Positions 1 through 8,031 of a DNA stretch of 64,000 nucleotides are shown one piece after another (positions within the stretch are counted from its first letter, which is position 1; each line of letters opens with the position of its first letter). This DNA is from M55B167 sp964406095. Lineage in GTDB: Bacteria > Verrucomicrobiota > Kiritimatiellia > RFP12 > UBA1067. A program made the translations under genes and the position numbers. The notes beneath the pieces were generated by a model. The model did not search any database. It worked only from the letters and a program-made list of their open reading frames with translations, and had not been told where the DNA came from. The stretch is from NCBI GenBank assembly GCA_964406095.1, contig CAYOQJ010000120.1, positions 11,644 through 75,643 of the forward strand, in the 5' to 3' direction.

Positions 1-1543
1 GTGCGAGCACGCGATGTTTGTTGTCATCAGAGGTGTATGCAACCTTCATCAGAATTGGCAGAACATCCAGAGAATTCCAGGTGGATAGTGCCCGGATGGC
101 TTCGGAGGACATTTCGGTATCCTCTGATCTGAGAGCTTCTTCGGTGTAATCAAGAAACTTCTTTTCTCCGATCCGGCTGAATGCACCCAGTAGCGAAATT
201 CTCTTTTCGGGTTTAGCTTTATTCCAGGCATCGTCCAGCAGTTTCAGATAGGTTCCGGTTGTGTCGCGTCTTGTGGCTCCGGCGACCGCTTCCTGCACAT
301 GTCGGGCACGGGTGTGTTTTTCGCGAACCAGCCTGTTAATAAGAATCTCCGCCTGAGCAGGTCCGGCGCAGTCACGTAGCAGGCGATATCCTTGTGCCAC
401 TTGATCAGTGGCTGTACTTTTTATAGCCTCCAGAGCCAGGGCAACACCTTTCTCCGACCTTCTTTTTCCCAATATTGCGAACATGATCTTTTTGCCGTTC
501 ATGGAGTATGAATTAAAGTCGTCGATCAGATGCTGCTCCAGCAATTTCGTCGGCAGACCCATTATGAGTTTTTCAAAAAGATCAGATTGAGAGTCAGAAA
601 GGCTACGCAGTACAGCGGGTAGAGCTTTTGCATAGGTCTGCTTGTCGATTTTGAGCATGGCCCGGTGAGCCGCAAGTGCAACTGTGTTGTCAGCATATCC
701 TAGAAATCCGGAGAGAGCTTCAAGAGCTTCCGGGTTACCGCGAGTTCCCAACATGTCGATCAGCATGGTTACGCGCACTGGATCATCGGTTGCGGCGAGT
801 TTTTCACACCAGATTTTGGTTTCCTGTTTGCCACTGGCATGGAGTCGTTTCATGGCGGAGGCTGCCTGACGTGTACTCATAGTGCTTATTTTTTCCTGAA
901 TGTCGATTTGAGAGGCTTCCCGCATCGCGATACCGGCAATTTTGGGATCGGCATTTTCAAAGCCGCTGATCAAAGCTTTGAGCTTCTGTGGTCCGCTCAC
1001 TCGGGCAATCTGCGTGCTGTATTCAGCGTAGACATTGGCTTGCGCATCCTTCTGTTGTGAGGCGATGTTGCCTTCGGATGCCAGAGCGGTGATGGCCGCC
1101 AGCGCAGCAACGCCCTTTTTCTCCGACTTGGTCAGTTTCTGTATGCCAACGGTCTGTTGCGGTGTTGTGCACCAGCGCAATTGATCGAGAAAGAAGCAGG
1201 CCACATCAGCCGCCGACGCTTCGCTGGCGGCTGCGAGCAGGGCGTCGGCATAGGCACTGCGAGTCTCAGGTTTAGCAGCAGTGGCGATAATTTGCGTCAA
1301 TGCTGCGATACGCGTCAGTTCGACAGGATCGGATTTGTAATCCGGTTTGACCTCCGCGAACAGTTTTTGATATGAATCCGGCGCTCCCTTAGCAATGGCT
1401 ACAAGCGTTTTTGCATTTATGCCGTTAAGCTTTTCTTTTTCTTTTTCAGACCAATCAGCCGCTTTCAGAGGGTCTGCAGCAAGAATAGATAGTCGGCAGA
1501 GAGCAATAACAGCAACAATCATAGTATTTCTGAGTTTCATCAT
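1..1543 (-). CDS. Exported HEAT-like repeat protein (C-terminus outside window)
   Basis: Reading the minus strand from ATG at 1543, the frame stays open with no stop to base 2, so at least 514 codons are present and the C-terminus lies beyond the left edge. An AAGGAT Shine-Dalgarno lies about 4 nt before the ATG; a second ATG follows directly. The N-terminus is a signal peptide (positively charged MMKLRNT, hydrophobic stretch, cleavage near ILA). The rest is alpha-helical and Ala/Leu-rich with degenerate units of the type ALEALSGFLGYADNTVALAA and LLGAFSRIGEKKFLDYTEEA, typical of HEAT/armadillo solenoids that act as periplasmic scaffolds. No catalytic domain is visible in this part; PVC HEAT proteins often carry one at the far end, which cannot be seen. 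It lies downstream of the Gfo/Idh/MocA gene with a terminator-like hairpin between. Function unknown. Confidence 0.8.
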   Translation of the reverse strand, partial: MMKLRNTMIVAVIALCRLSILAADPLKAADWSEKEKEKLNGINAKTLVAIAKGAPDSYQKLFAEVKPDYKSDPVELTRIAALTQIIATAAKPETRSAYADALLAAASEASAADVACFFLDQLRWCTTPQQTVGIQKLTKSEKKGVAALAAITALASEGNIASQQKDAQANVYAEYSTQIARVSGPQKLKALISGFENADPKIAGIAMREASQIDIQEKISTMSTRQAASAMKRLHASGKQETKIWCEKLAATDDPVRVTMLIDMLGTRGNPEALEALSGFLGYADNTVALAAHRAMLKIDKQTYAKALPAVLRSLSDSQSDLFEKLIMGLPTKLLEQHLIDDFNSYSMNGKKIMFAILGKRRSEKGVALALEAIKSTATDQVAQGYRLLRDCAGPAQAEILINRLVREKHTRARHVQEAVAGATRRDTTGTYLKLLDDAWNKAKPEKRISLLGAFSRIGEKKFLDYTEEALRSEDTEMSSEAIRALSTWNSLDVLPILMKVAYTSDDNKHRVLA

Positions 1544-1567
1544 AGTATCCTTATTAAAAATTAGCCA

Positions 1568-1584
1568 AAAACACGAAGTGTTTT
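1568..1584 (-). terminator. Terminator-like hairpin between oxidoreductase and HEAT genes
   Basis: AAAACAC (1568-1574), loop GAA, GTGTTTT (1578-1584): a 7-bp perfect stem. Read on the minus strand it ends in a short T-run, lying between the stop of the Gfo/Idh/MocA gene and the HEAT gene start. A covarying copy of the same hairpin sits at 63930-63946, so it may be a dispersed element rather than only a terminator. Confidence 0.4.
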
Positions 1585-1612
1585 ATAATAAGTTCGCGTA
1601 GCAAAATTATGA

Positions 1613-2887
1613 TCAGACCTCCCAGGGCGAACGCATCTGCTGGTATATAAAGGCATTGGCCGCCGGGTCTCTGATGGCCTGCATCTTGACGGGGTCGAAT
1701 TTGAAACCGCGTCCCAGCCGCATCGCTGTAATTCCCAGATTAACTATTGTGCAGGAGCGGAAACCGTTACGCTCATTCAGAGCAAATGGGCGACGTAGTT
1801 TGACAGATTCGATGAAATCGACCTGTTGCGGTGCCGGATCCGGCTGCTGCTGAATGACATCTTCAATGTTGGCAATGTCAGATTTCATTTTGGGCCATAG
1901 TTTGCCTTTGGGGCCCTGCAGGAAAGGAGCATCTTTGAGTGAGTTGTTGCCGTCCAGAATAATTCGACAGCCATCCGCGTATTTGTAGCTGATCCGATTG
2001 AACGAGCCTACTGCGTCGGGGTGCTGTTTGGGGCAGTCAATGTCTATTTCAATCGGGCTGGTGTTATCCTTGTTCATCAGATATTGCACCGGATCCAGAT
2101 AGTGCTGGCCTATATCACCAAGACCGCCGCCATCGTAATCCCAGTAGCCGCGGAAGGTACTGTGAGTGCGGTGTTTGTGATATGGTTTATAAGGTGCCGG
2201 ACCCAGCCAGAGGTCATAATCGAAACCATCCGGGATCGACTGTGGTTCAAGGTTGACAAGTCCGCTCCACATGAATTTGAGATCGAACCCGGTGTGACCG
2301 CCGACAATAGCCGTCAGCGGCCAACCCAGTACGCCGCTCTCCACAACCTTTTTGATCTGTTTCACTTCGGTGCCGAATTTGTAGAAGGTGCCCTGGAAAC
2401 GGAACCAGGTATTGAGGCGGAAAATTGTTCCGTTGGCCTTGACCGCCTCTTGCACACGCAACCCTTCTCCGATTGTGCGAGTCATCGGTTTTTCACACCA
2501 GATATCCTTGCCAGCCTGCGCGGCACGTACCGAAATGGGGCCATGCCAGTGGGGCGGTGTGCAGATATGCACGATATCAACATCCTTCATCTCCAGGATT
2601 TCACGAAAATCCTTGCAGCCGTGAATCTTGCCGTAACCCTTTTTCTCAGCCATCTGCAGACCGTTTTTGACGCGGGTGGCGTCGGGGTCACAAACGGCGA
2701 TCAGACGGGAATCGGTGTAACCCAGATGATTGCTTGATTTGGCGATACCGCCAAATCCGATAAGAGCACGGGTGAGCTGGTTGCTGGGCGCGTTCTGTCC
2801 CCGCAGAATGTGTGCGGGCACGATGGAAAAAGAGGCTGCCGCCATGCCGCCTTTGAGAAAATGGCGCCGATTGAAATTCAAAGACAT
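1613..2887 (-). CDS. Tat-exported Gfo/Idh/MocA family oxidoreductase
   Basis: NAD(P)-dependent sugar or inositol dehydrogenase-like protein, 424 aa. The N-terminus carries a twin-arginine signal (NRRHFLKGG, residues 6-14), so it is probably exported folded with its cofactor. The Rossmann start ALIGFGGIA (about 41-49) is followed by the acidic AVCDPD strand end; the family motif EKP occurs in WCEKPM. The C-terminal half matches the Gfo/Idh/MocA alpha/beta domain (GDIGQHYLDPVQY). An AGAGGAG Shine-Dalgarno about 8 nt upstream supports the start. Exported members of this family are expanded in Planctomycetes and Verrucomicrobia and often lie beside glycan-degradation genes, as here; the substrate cannot be told. 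Confidence 0.9.
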   Translation of the reverse strand: MSLNFNRRHFLKGGMAAASFSIVPAHILRGQNAPSNQLTRALIGFGGIAKSSNHLGYTDSRLIAVCDPDATRVKNGLQMAEKKGYGKIHGCKDFREILEMKDVDIVHICTPPHWHGPISVRAAQAGKDIWCEKPMTRTIGEGLRVQEAVKANGTIFRLNTWFRFQGTFYKFGTEVKQIKKVVESGVLGWPLTAIVGGHTGFDLKFMWSGLVNLEPQSIPDGFDYDLWLGPAPYKPYHKHRTHSTFRGYWDYDGGGLGDIGQHYLDPVQYLMNKDNTSPIEIDIDCPKQHPDAVGSFNRISYKYADGCRIILDGNNSLKDAPFLQGPKGKLWPKMKSDIANIEDVIQQQPDPAPQQVDFIESVKLRRPFALNERNGFRSCTIVNLGITAMRLGRGFKFDPVKMQAIRDPAANAFIYQQMRSPWEV

Positions 2888-2982
2888 TACTACACTCCTC
2901 TGACTTGCGATTAGTTAACAATTCGCATAACTCTAGCACACATCAGATGAGAGGTAAATTCTAAACTTTTTTAAAGTCGCGC

Positions 2983-3010
2983 TTGATTTCCAGCCGTTTT
3001 TTGGTAATCT
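2983..3010 (+). promoter_or_regulatory. Candidate promoter of tRNA-His
   Basis: TTGATT (2983-2988), 16-nt spacer, TAATCT (3005-3010), about 20 nt before the tRNA 5' end. The tRNA-Thr gene in this window has the same -35 hexamer, TTGATT, at a similar distance. Confidence 0.45.
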
Positions 3011-3029
3011 TACTCGCGTCTGATTCAAT

Positions 3030-3105
3030 GGCGATAGTAGCTCAGTGGTAGAGCCCCAGATTGTGGTTCTGGTTGTCGCGGGTTCAAACCCCGTCTATCG
3101 CCCCA
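3030..3105 (+). tRNA. tRNA-His (anticodon GTG)
   Basis: Full cloverleaf: acceptor GCGATAG (3031-3037) pairs with CTATCGC (3095-3101); D arm GCTC/GAGC; anticodon stem CCAGA/TCTGG around loop TTGTGGT with anticodon GTG at 3063-3065; T arm GCGGG/CCCGT with TTCAAAC loop. The extra 5' G (G-1) needed for histidyl-tRNA synthetase recognition is encoded at 3030 opposite C73 (3102), and CCA is encoded at 3103-3105. Confidence 0.97.
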
Positions 3106-3133
3106 ATTTTTGTGCCAGCGGTTTGATGGTGCG

Positions 3134-4354
3134 TCATTCACCTTCCAGGAAAACACGTCTGACCGCTTCCAGATATCCATATCCATACAGATCGCACGGC
3201 TGCAGATAACTGGTTTCAGTCCACTCGTTCCAACTGTTGACCGTTATCAGCGGTGCGTTTCCAGGTTGCGCGTCCACAAATGCCTTGGCTTCACGCAGGG
3301 CCTTTTCAAAATTGGCCGGAGTGTTGTTTTTTATAACTGCACCGAGTCGATTCGGCGTGCGTGGACTGCTATCCCATCCAACCGAAACATGCGGATAGTA
3401 TGTTGCCGCATAGTCGGTTTTGACAACCGTCCACTCTTTTCTGACATCTTTCATGACCTCGTTGTAATCGCGGTTCACATCGGCGAAATGACAGAACTGA
3501 TAGTGCGTGAGTGAGTCGAAGCCGAGTTTCTCGACAAGCTCTTTCTGTGTACCGAGGTTGTCTCCCGCAATTCCCGAGAGACTGCGGTCACTGTGCCTAC
3601 GCAGTGAGAGTTGCAGCTCCAGCCCGGGATGTTCTGCTTTTTTAACCTCCGCGCGTAACCACTCCAGCGCGGCGCGGGTCTCGTCCACTCCTCCCAGACC
3701 TTCAATCAGTTTGTTGAGGTCATAGATCATCAGAACGGGTTTGCCATCGATCTTGTAGTATGAGGGGTGTGAAAAATAACGTTCAATCCAGCGGTGTGCT
3801 ATCTTATCAAACTCTGCCCGGTTAACACTGCCGCGCCAGATCGTGGCTTTGTTGCGACGGGTCGCCGCATCATCGGAGTTGCGTCGATCCCACATCAGAT
3901 TCACATCATGATTGGCCCACATCAGATAAAATTTTACGCGGTTGTTGTTCCGTGCCTTGAGATACCCTTCGTTCAGGCAGGCCTCTAAATAGGAGATACC
4001 GTCATACCAGTACCAGTCGTAGATGAAAACATTCACGCCGTGATCTGCCGCCGCTGAAATCTGCATCTCCATCACATAACGATCGGCCTCATTGACATAA
4101 CCCCAGACCGGCTTGCGCGGTTGCTGATGACCCTTAAAGTGTGCTTCATTCTTCATGACAGTTTCCCACTCGCCAATTCCCATGGGCCAGAAGATTTTGG
4201 CGCGGTCGTCCGGATGGTAGGATGGCCAGACAAATGCCGCGATGTCATAGACTCGATCCTTTGGTTTGGCATCCTGCGCATGCGCTGTTGAAAATCCGCT
4301 TAATAATCCGATCACGGTGATTCCAAGAATTATTGAAAATTTTAATCTGCTCAT
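3134..4354 (-). CDS. Exported GH99-like (WbsX-type) protein
   Basis: 406 aa with a signal peptide ending near AHA-QD (residue 26). It then reads like the GH99-like/WbsX domain: an N-terminal FVWPSYHPDD segment, the barrel strand GVNVFIYDWYWYDG (about 106-119), the MWANHD segment, PVLMIYDLN, and the C-terminal signature NSWNEWTETSYLQP. Known relatives act on mannan-like glycans (GH99 endo-mannosidases) or are assigned to O-antigen loci; activity here is inferred. It is the last gene of a run 4359-9660 with a 4-nt gap to its upstream neighbour, and its AAAGGAG site lies inside the end of that gene, suggesting translational coupling. Confidence 0.85.
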   Translation of the reverse strand: MSRLKFSIILGITVIGLLSGFSTAHAQDAKPKDRVYDIAAFVWPSYHPDDRAKIFWPMGIGEWETVMKNEAHFKGHQQPRKPVWGYVNEADRYVMEMQISAAADHGVNVFIYDWYWYDGISYLEACLNEGYLKARNNNRVKFYLMWANHDVNLMWDRRNSDDAATRRNKATIWRGSVNRAEFDKIAHRWIERYFSHPSYYKIDGKPVLMIYDLNKLIEGLGGVDETRAALEWLRAEVKKAEHPGLELQLSLRRHSDRSLSGIAGDNLGTQKELVEKLGFDSLTHYQFCHFADVNRDYNEVMKDVRKEWTVVKTDYAATYYPHVSVGWDSSPRTPNRLGAVIKNNTPANFEKALREAKAFVDAQPGNAPLITVNSWNEWTETSYLQPCDLYGYGYLEAVRRVFLEGE

Positions 4355-4358
4355 GGTC

Positions 4359-5522
4359 TTATTTTCTCCTTTGTTTTAATCTGATTTTTCTCATCGCGGC
4401 TATGGCTTCCAGACGACTCGCATCCGGCACGCCACCCCGCCCGATTGTCGGACAGAGCCAGCCGCCTTCGTCGTGCTCGTTCCAGGCATATACAATTACG
4501 GTTTGCGCCGGGCAATTTTCAGGTCGTTCTTCAGCCCATGTCATTGCCTCGTCGAGATGTCCCGCCAGCTCTTGCGGTGTTGGCAGCACATAAAATTTAT
4601 CCAGCCCGACTCCCGGTTTCTGCCACGGCTCCCAGGGAACCGGGTGTTCTACTCGGGGACGACGATCCCAGCCCGCCATTGCCAGCGGCACCACTTCGGC
4701 GCCGGTCGCAGCACACTCGCTCCAGAAAGCACGAGCCCGGCTGGTAAGTTCCGTATAGGGCGCGTTGCATCCTCCGCCTGAACGGGCATAGTCTGAGATC
4801 GCCTGAGCCCCGACAGCTTCCATTGCTTTTTTGCCGGCACTCGCCGCGCCCTGATGCATTACAACCATATAAGGATCACCCGCTCCCGCAGCCACCGCGG
4901 CACTGCGTAAACCATCGAACAGCTTGCGTGCGCCTTCAGCACCGCCCCACATTTGAATCCATTTTTCGTCAGGCCGAAACAGATATAGCAGTGGACGGTC
5001 GCCGCAAACGCACTGGTAGCCGGGTTCACGCATGTAGCGCACAATGCGCTCAATCCCCGCTTGCCATGTTGCACGGCCTCCGAAGGTGGCGGGCGAAGCC
5101 ACGGCGCAGAAGTTGACATCGCTTTTGCGCCGGCTGCTTAAATAGAGCGATAAGCACTGGCTCATGCTATTGTCTTCGTCATAGAGCAGAAACGCCCAAT
5201 AGTCAATTCCGCCTGTTTTGGCGTAGGCGATCTCGCGGTCGATTACATCCTGTGTGTAGCCGTCGATGCGCAGTGTGTCATTGGTGTCCACCCGCGCGAA
5301 AAAGGGGGCGCGCCAGCGATAGCGGTGCGGATTGAGCGACCTCGCCATCGCGCGCACCGGACCGCCCTTCGCTCCATGCTCCTCCGCTGCGGCGGGTGTA
5401 TGCCAGGCATCCCAGCGGATTGCGCCGATCGTCACAGAGTCATTATTCCGACTGTGCAAAGTTGTGCAGCCGATGGCTGCCACTAGGATAGATGATGCTA
5501 TTATGGTGGTGATTTTTTTCAT
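4359..5522 (-). CDS. Lipoprotein with GH99/GH71-like barrel
   Basis: 387 aa. The N-terminus MKKITTIIASSILVAAIGC is a probable lipoprotein signal (Cys19). The body resembles the preceding GH99-like protein: IGAIRWDAWH start, GGIDYWAFLLYDEDNSM strand, RPLLYLFRP, and the C-terminal YAWNEHDEGGWLCPT, which parallels the WNEW-E signature of WbsX/GH99-like proteins. The two neighbours are therefore likely divergent paralogues anchored differently (lipoprotein versus soluble). The start overlaps the stop of the upstream repeat protein by 4 nt (ATGA), so they are co-translated. A glycoside hydrolase role is an inference from fold motifs and context. Confidence 0.7.
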   Translation of the reverse strand: MKKITTIIASSILVAAIGCTTLHSRNNDSVTIGAIRWDAWHTPAAAEEHGAKGGPVRAMARSLNPHRYRWRAPFFARVDTNDTLRIDGYTQDVIDREIAYAKTGGIDYWAFLLYDEDNSMSQCLSLYLSSRRKSDVNFCAVASPATFGGRATWQAGIERIVRYMREPGYQCVCGDRPLLYLFRPDEKWIQMWGGAEGARKLFDGLRSAAVAAGAGDPYMVVMHQGAASAGKKAMEAVGAQAISDYARSGGGCNAPYTELTSRARAFWSECAATGAEVVPLAMAGWDRRPRVEHPVPWEPWQKPGVGLDKFYVLPTPQELAGHLDEAMTWAEERPENCPAQTVIVYAWNEHDEGGWLCPTIGRGGVPDASRLEAIAAMRKIRLKQRRK

Positions 5523-8014
5523 CGTACAATCATAAGCGTTGCCGGTGGATGTCCAATCACATAGCCGGATGCTGTCAGATAAACGCGGTTGCCATTGTAG
5601 GTGATGCTGCTCAATTGAGCGGCGGTAAGACCGTCCGTGAAATGCAGACTCCGCGATTTGAGCGTGCCGCTGATTCCCAGGGTGCCGCTCCAGTCTTTGT
5701 CGCGGCTGCTGCCAAATGAGAGCTGCGCACCGTCATCGAGCGCCAGATTGCCGTTGCCACGTACTCTGAGTGATGCGCCGGTGTTGGAGAATACGCTGGC
5801 ATCCAGAGTGGCGTTCCACAGAATCACATCGCTCTCGGCAGGCAGGGTGTTGTCAGCGCCGAGACGCAGCGTTCCCGACCCCAGCACTGTTTGATTGGTG
5901 TAGGTGTTAGCACCGGATATCGTCAGTGTGTTAGTTCCCTGTTTGTAAAAGCGGCCGGAACCGCTGATGATGCCGGAAAGTGTGATGTCTCCGCTGCCTT
6001 GCACGGAGCCATGCTTGTTCAGCGCGACTGCGCCGGAGCACTCGGCGGGTGCAAGCGGATTGTTGTTCTCCAGATAACCGCCGTAACCCAGGGTTGAGCC
6101 GGAGTTGCCGCCATCTTCGAAGGAGAGCGGTTCGGAAATGGTCTGCCCATTCAAATCCAGTTTGCCGCGGTTGCCGTCGTCAAAGCGTCTGATCTGTGTG
6201 GCGCCCGCATTCGTACCCAACGCGTTGCTGTGACCCAGTTTGACTGTCCCGGAATAAAGGCGGGCTGAGCCGCTGAAGGGGTTGTCGCCATTTAGAATCA
6301 ATGTGCTTTCCCCCCACCATTTCTGAAGCTGTCCGGTGCCTGATATCGTTCCATTCAGAGTTTGGTTTGTTCGCGTATTGAACATTAAAGTACTGCTCAA
6401 CAGGATGTCGCCTGCATAGTCGCCGTCGCTCAGCAGCCCTCCTCGGCGCAGCTGAACTGTTCCTCCCAAAACTGACAAGTTGCCGGTGAAGGTCGTGTTT
6501 GTTTCAATGTTCACCGTGCTCGAACCATCTTTGATGAAGTTGCCCGGGCCGCTGACAATGCCTCTCAGTATCATATCTCCGGAGCCTCTGAAGGTGCCGT
6601 GTTTATTGAGTGTAACCGCACCTCGCAGTACTGCGGTTGTCAGGGTGTTGTAGTTCTCGATGAATCCGCCGTAACCGATATAAGTGCCTGAATTATTTGA
6701 ATCCTCAAAGCTGAAAGTTTCGTCAGTGGAAAATCCGTTTAATCTAACACTGCCGCGGGTGGCATCGTTAAACCGGCGGAGTTGCGAGACACCGTTGGGC
6801 ATGCCGAGAGCGTTTGAATGCCCTAATTTTATTATACCGGCGTTGATCGATGAAACGCCCTCAAAGGTATTTGATCCGGTAAGAGTCAATGTGCCGCCGT
6901 TCCATTTCGAAATCTGCCCCGGCCCTGCGATCACACCGCTGAATGTCTGTGAATTGTCGCTGTTATATTGAATCTGAGCATTACTGTTGAGATATACGTC
7001 GCCCGGTATAGTCGCGCCGTTTACCGTAGGGGCAAGTTGCAGTATGCCATCTCCGACAGCGATCGGGCCGGTGAAGGTGTAATCGCACTGCAGCCGAAGC
7101 TGACCCGGACCGCCTTTGATCAGGCCGGATGCGCCAGCGGCGTTGTTGCTGATTGCGCCGGAGATTGTGACCTGCTTGTTAGCTGGCAACAGAAGAGTCA
7201 GCTCGCGGCCGTTGCCTATGGTGATTGAGCTGTTGAGTGTCAGCGTTCCGGATCCGCAATGCATGATGCCATCTGTTTTGAGGGCTCCGCTGATGGTTGC
7301 CGCTCCGCCGGTGTAACGCAGTGTGTGGATGCTTGCTTCCGCGCCGAGTGTGCCGCCGGCGCCGGTTTCATAGTTGACTGTGCCGGTTGTGTCGGTGATA
7401 CCGGCTGCATTCGCCACCGCAGTGCCGGAGTAGTTTATAACTGAACCGTTGTTTACAGTGATGTAACGCGTGTTGGCACCGGAACCCAAATGCGCCCAGG
7501 GGCCGACAATACCGGTGGGATTGTTGACGACATTATGCGCTTTGACACTTCCCGTTCCCTGAACCAGCAGCAGTGCGCCCTGTTCACGTTCGAAGACACC
7601 GGTGTCAAGAGTCAGTGTTCGTCCAGTGGCCACATTCCATAACTGAGAGCGCCCTGCGAGCAGTTGCACTTCGCAGAGGATTGTGAGATCAACGGTTGCC
7701 GAACTCATACTGATGCCCGCGGCACCCAGCCTAAGGGTGTTGCCGGCGTCGATTGTTACCGCGCCTCCGGGATTGATGATTTTGATGCCTGCCCATTCCA
7801 GATCCTCTCCGAGCGCCACGGTGCTGGCGCTGCTGACCGTTGCATCCCACTGCGCGACGTCCGCCGCGCCGGGCGCGACATTGCCGATCCAGCTCGACGC
7901 CAGGTTGAGATTGTCAAGGTTATTGGTTTTAGCGATGGTTGCGGCATTGGCCGAGGATATCAAACAACACAGTATGGCGGCAGAGAATGCCGTCTTAAAC
8001 ATACCCTTTTTCAT
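5519..8014 (-). CDS. Exported autotransporter-associated beta-strand repeat protein
   Basis: 831 aa with a signal peptide (MKKGMFKTAF to SANA, about residue 25) and almost entirely built of beta-helix units of the PF12951 type (GSGTLTLNSS, GPGQISKWNGGTLTLTGSNTF, GTNTLTISGANTYTNQT). Two long internal copies are evident, around residues 385-560 and 580-750, both containing LGHSNALG, RRF.D..RG, SFED..NSG, GYGG and NKHG. There is no C-terminal outer-membrane barrel and no clear sorting tail (ends TLMIVR). Such proteins in Verrucomicrobia are thought to be surface or extracellular adhesins. An AAGGAGTG site precedes the ATG; the gene lies 17 nt after the apiosidase-like gene in the same run. Confidence 0.85.
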   Translation of the reverse strand: MKKGMFKTAFSAAILCCLISSANAATIAKTNNLDNLNLASSWIGNVAPGAADVAQWDATVSSASTVALGEDLEWAGIKIINPGGAVTIDAGNTLRLGAAGISMSSATVDLTILCEVQLLAGRSQLWNVATGRTLTLDTGVFEREQGALLLVQGTGSVKAHNVVNNPTGIVGPWAHLGSGANTRYITVNNGSVINYSGTAVANAAGITDTTGTVNYETGAGGTLGAEASIHTLRYTGGAATISGALKTDGIMHCGSGTLTLNSSITIGNGRELTLLLPANKQVTISGAISNNAAGASGLIKGGPGQLRLQCDYTFTGPIAVGDGILQLAPTVNGATIPGDVYLNSNAQIQYNSDNSQTFSGVIAGPGQISKWNGGTLTLTGSNTFEGVSSINAGIIKLGHSNALGMPNGVSQLRRFNDATRGSVRLNGFSTDETFSFEDSNNSGTYIGYGGFIENYNTLTTAVLRGAVTLNKHGTFRGSGDMILRGIVSGPGNFIKDGSSTVNIETNTTFTGNLSVLGGTVQLRRGGLLSDGDYAGDILLSSTLMFNTRTNQTLNGTISGTGQLQKWWGESTLILNGDNPFSGSARLYSGTVKLGHSNALGTNAGATQIRRFDDGNRGKLDLNGQTISEPLSFEDGGNSGSTLGYGGYLENNNPLAPAECSGAVALNKHGSVQGSGDITLSGIISGSGRFYKQGTNTLTISGANTYTNQTVLGSGTLRLGADNTLPAESDVILWNATLDASVFSNTGASLRVRGNGNLALDDGAQLSFGSSRDKDWSGTLGISGTLKSRSLHFTDGLTAAQLSSITYNGNRVYLTASGYVIGHPPATLMIVR

Positions 8015-8031
8015 TTAGCACTCCTTGTTTT

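Noticed and set aside
2021..2737. 238-codon open frame opposite the Gfo/Idh/MocA gene
   Set aside because: Composition is that of a complementary shadow; the minus-strand gene has Tat signal and family motifs.
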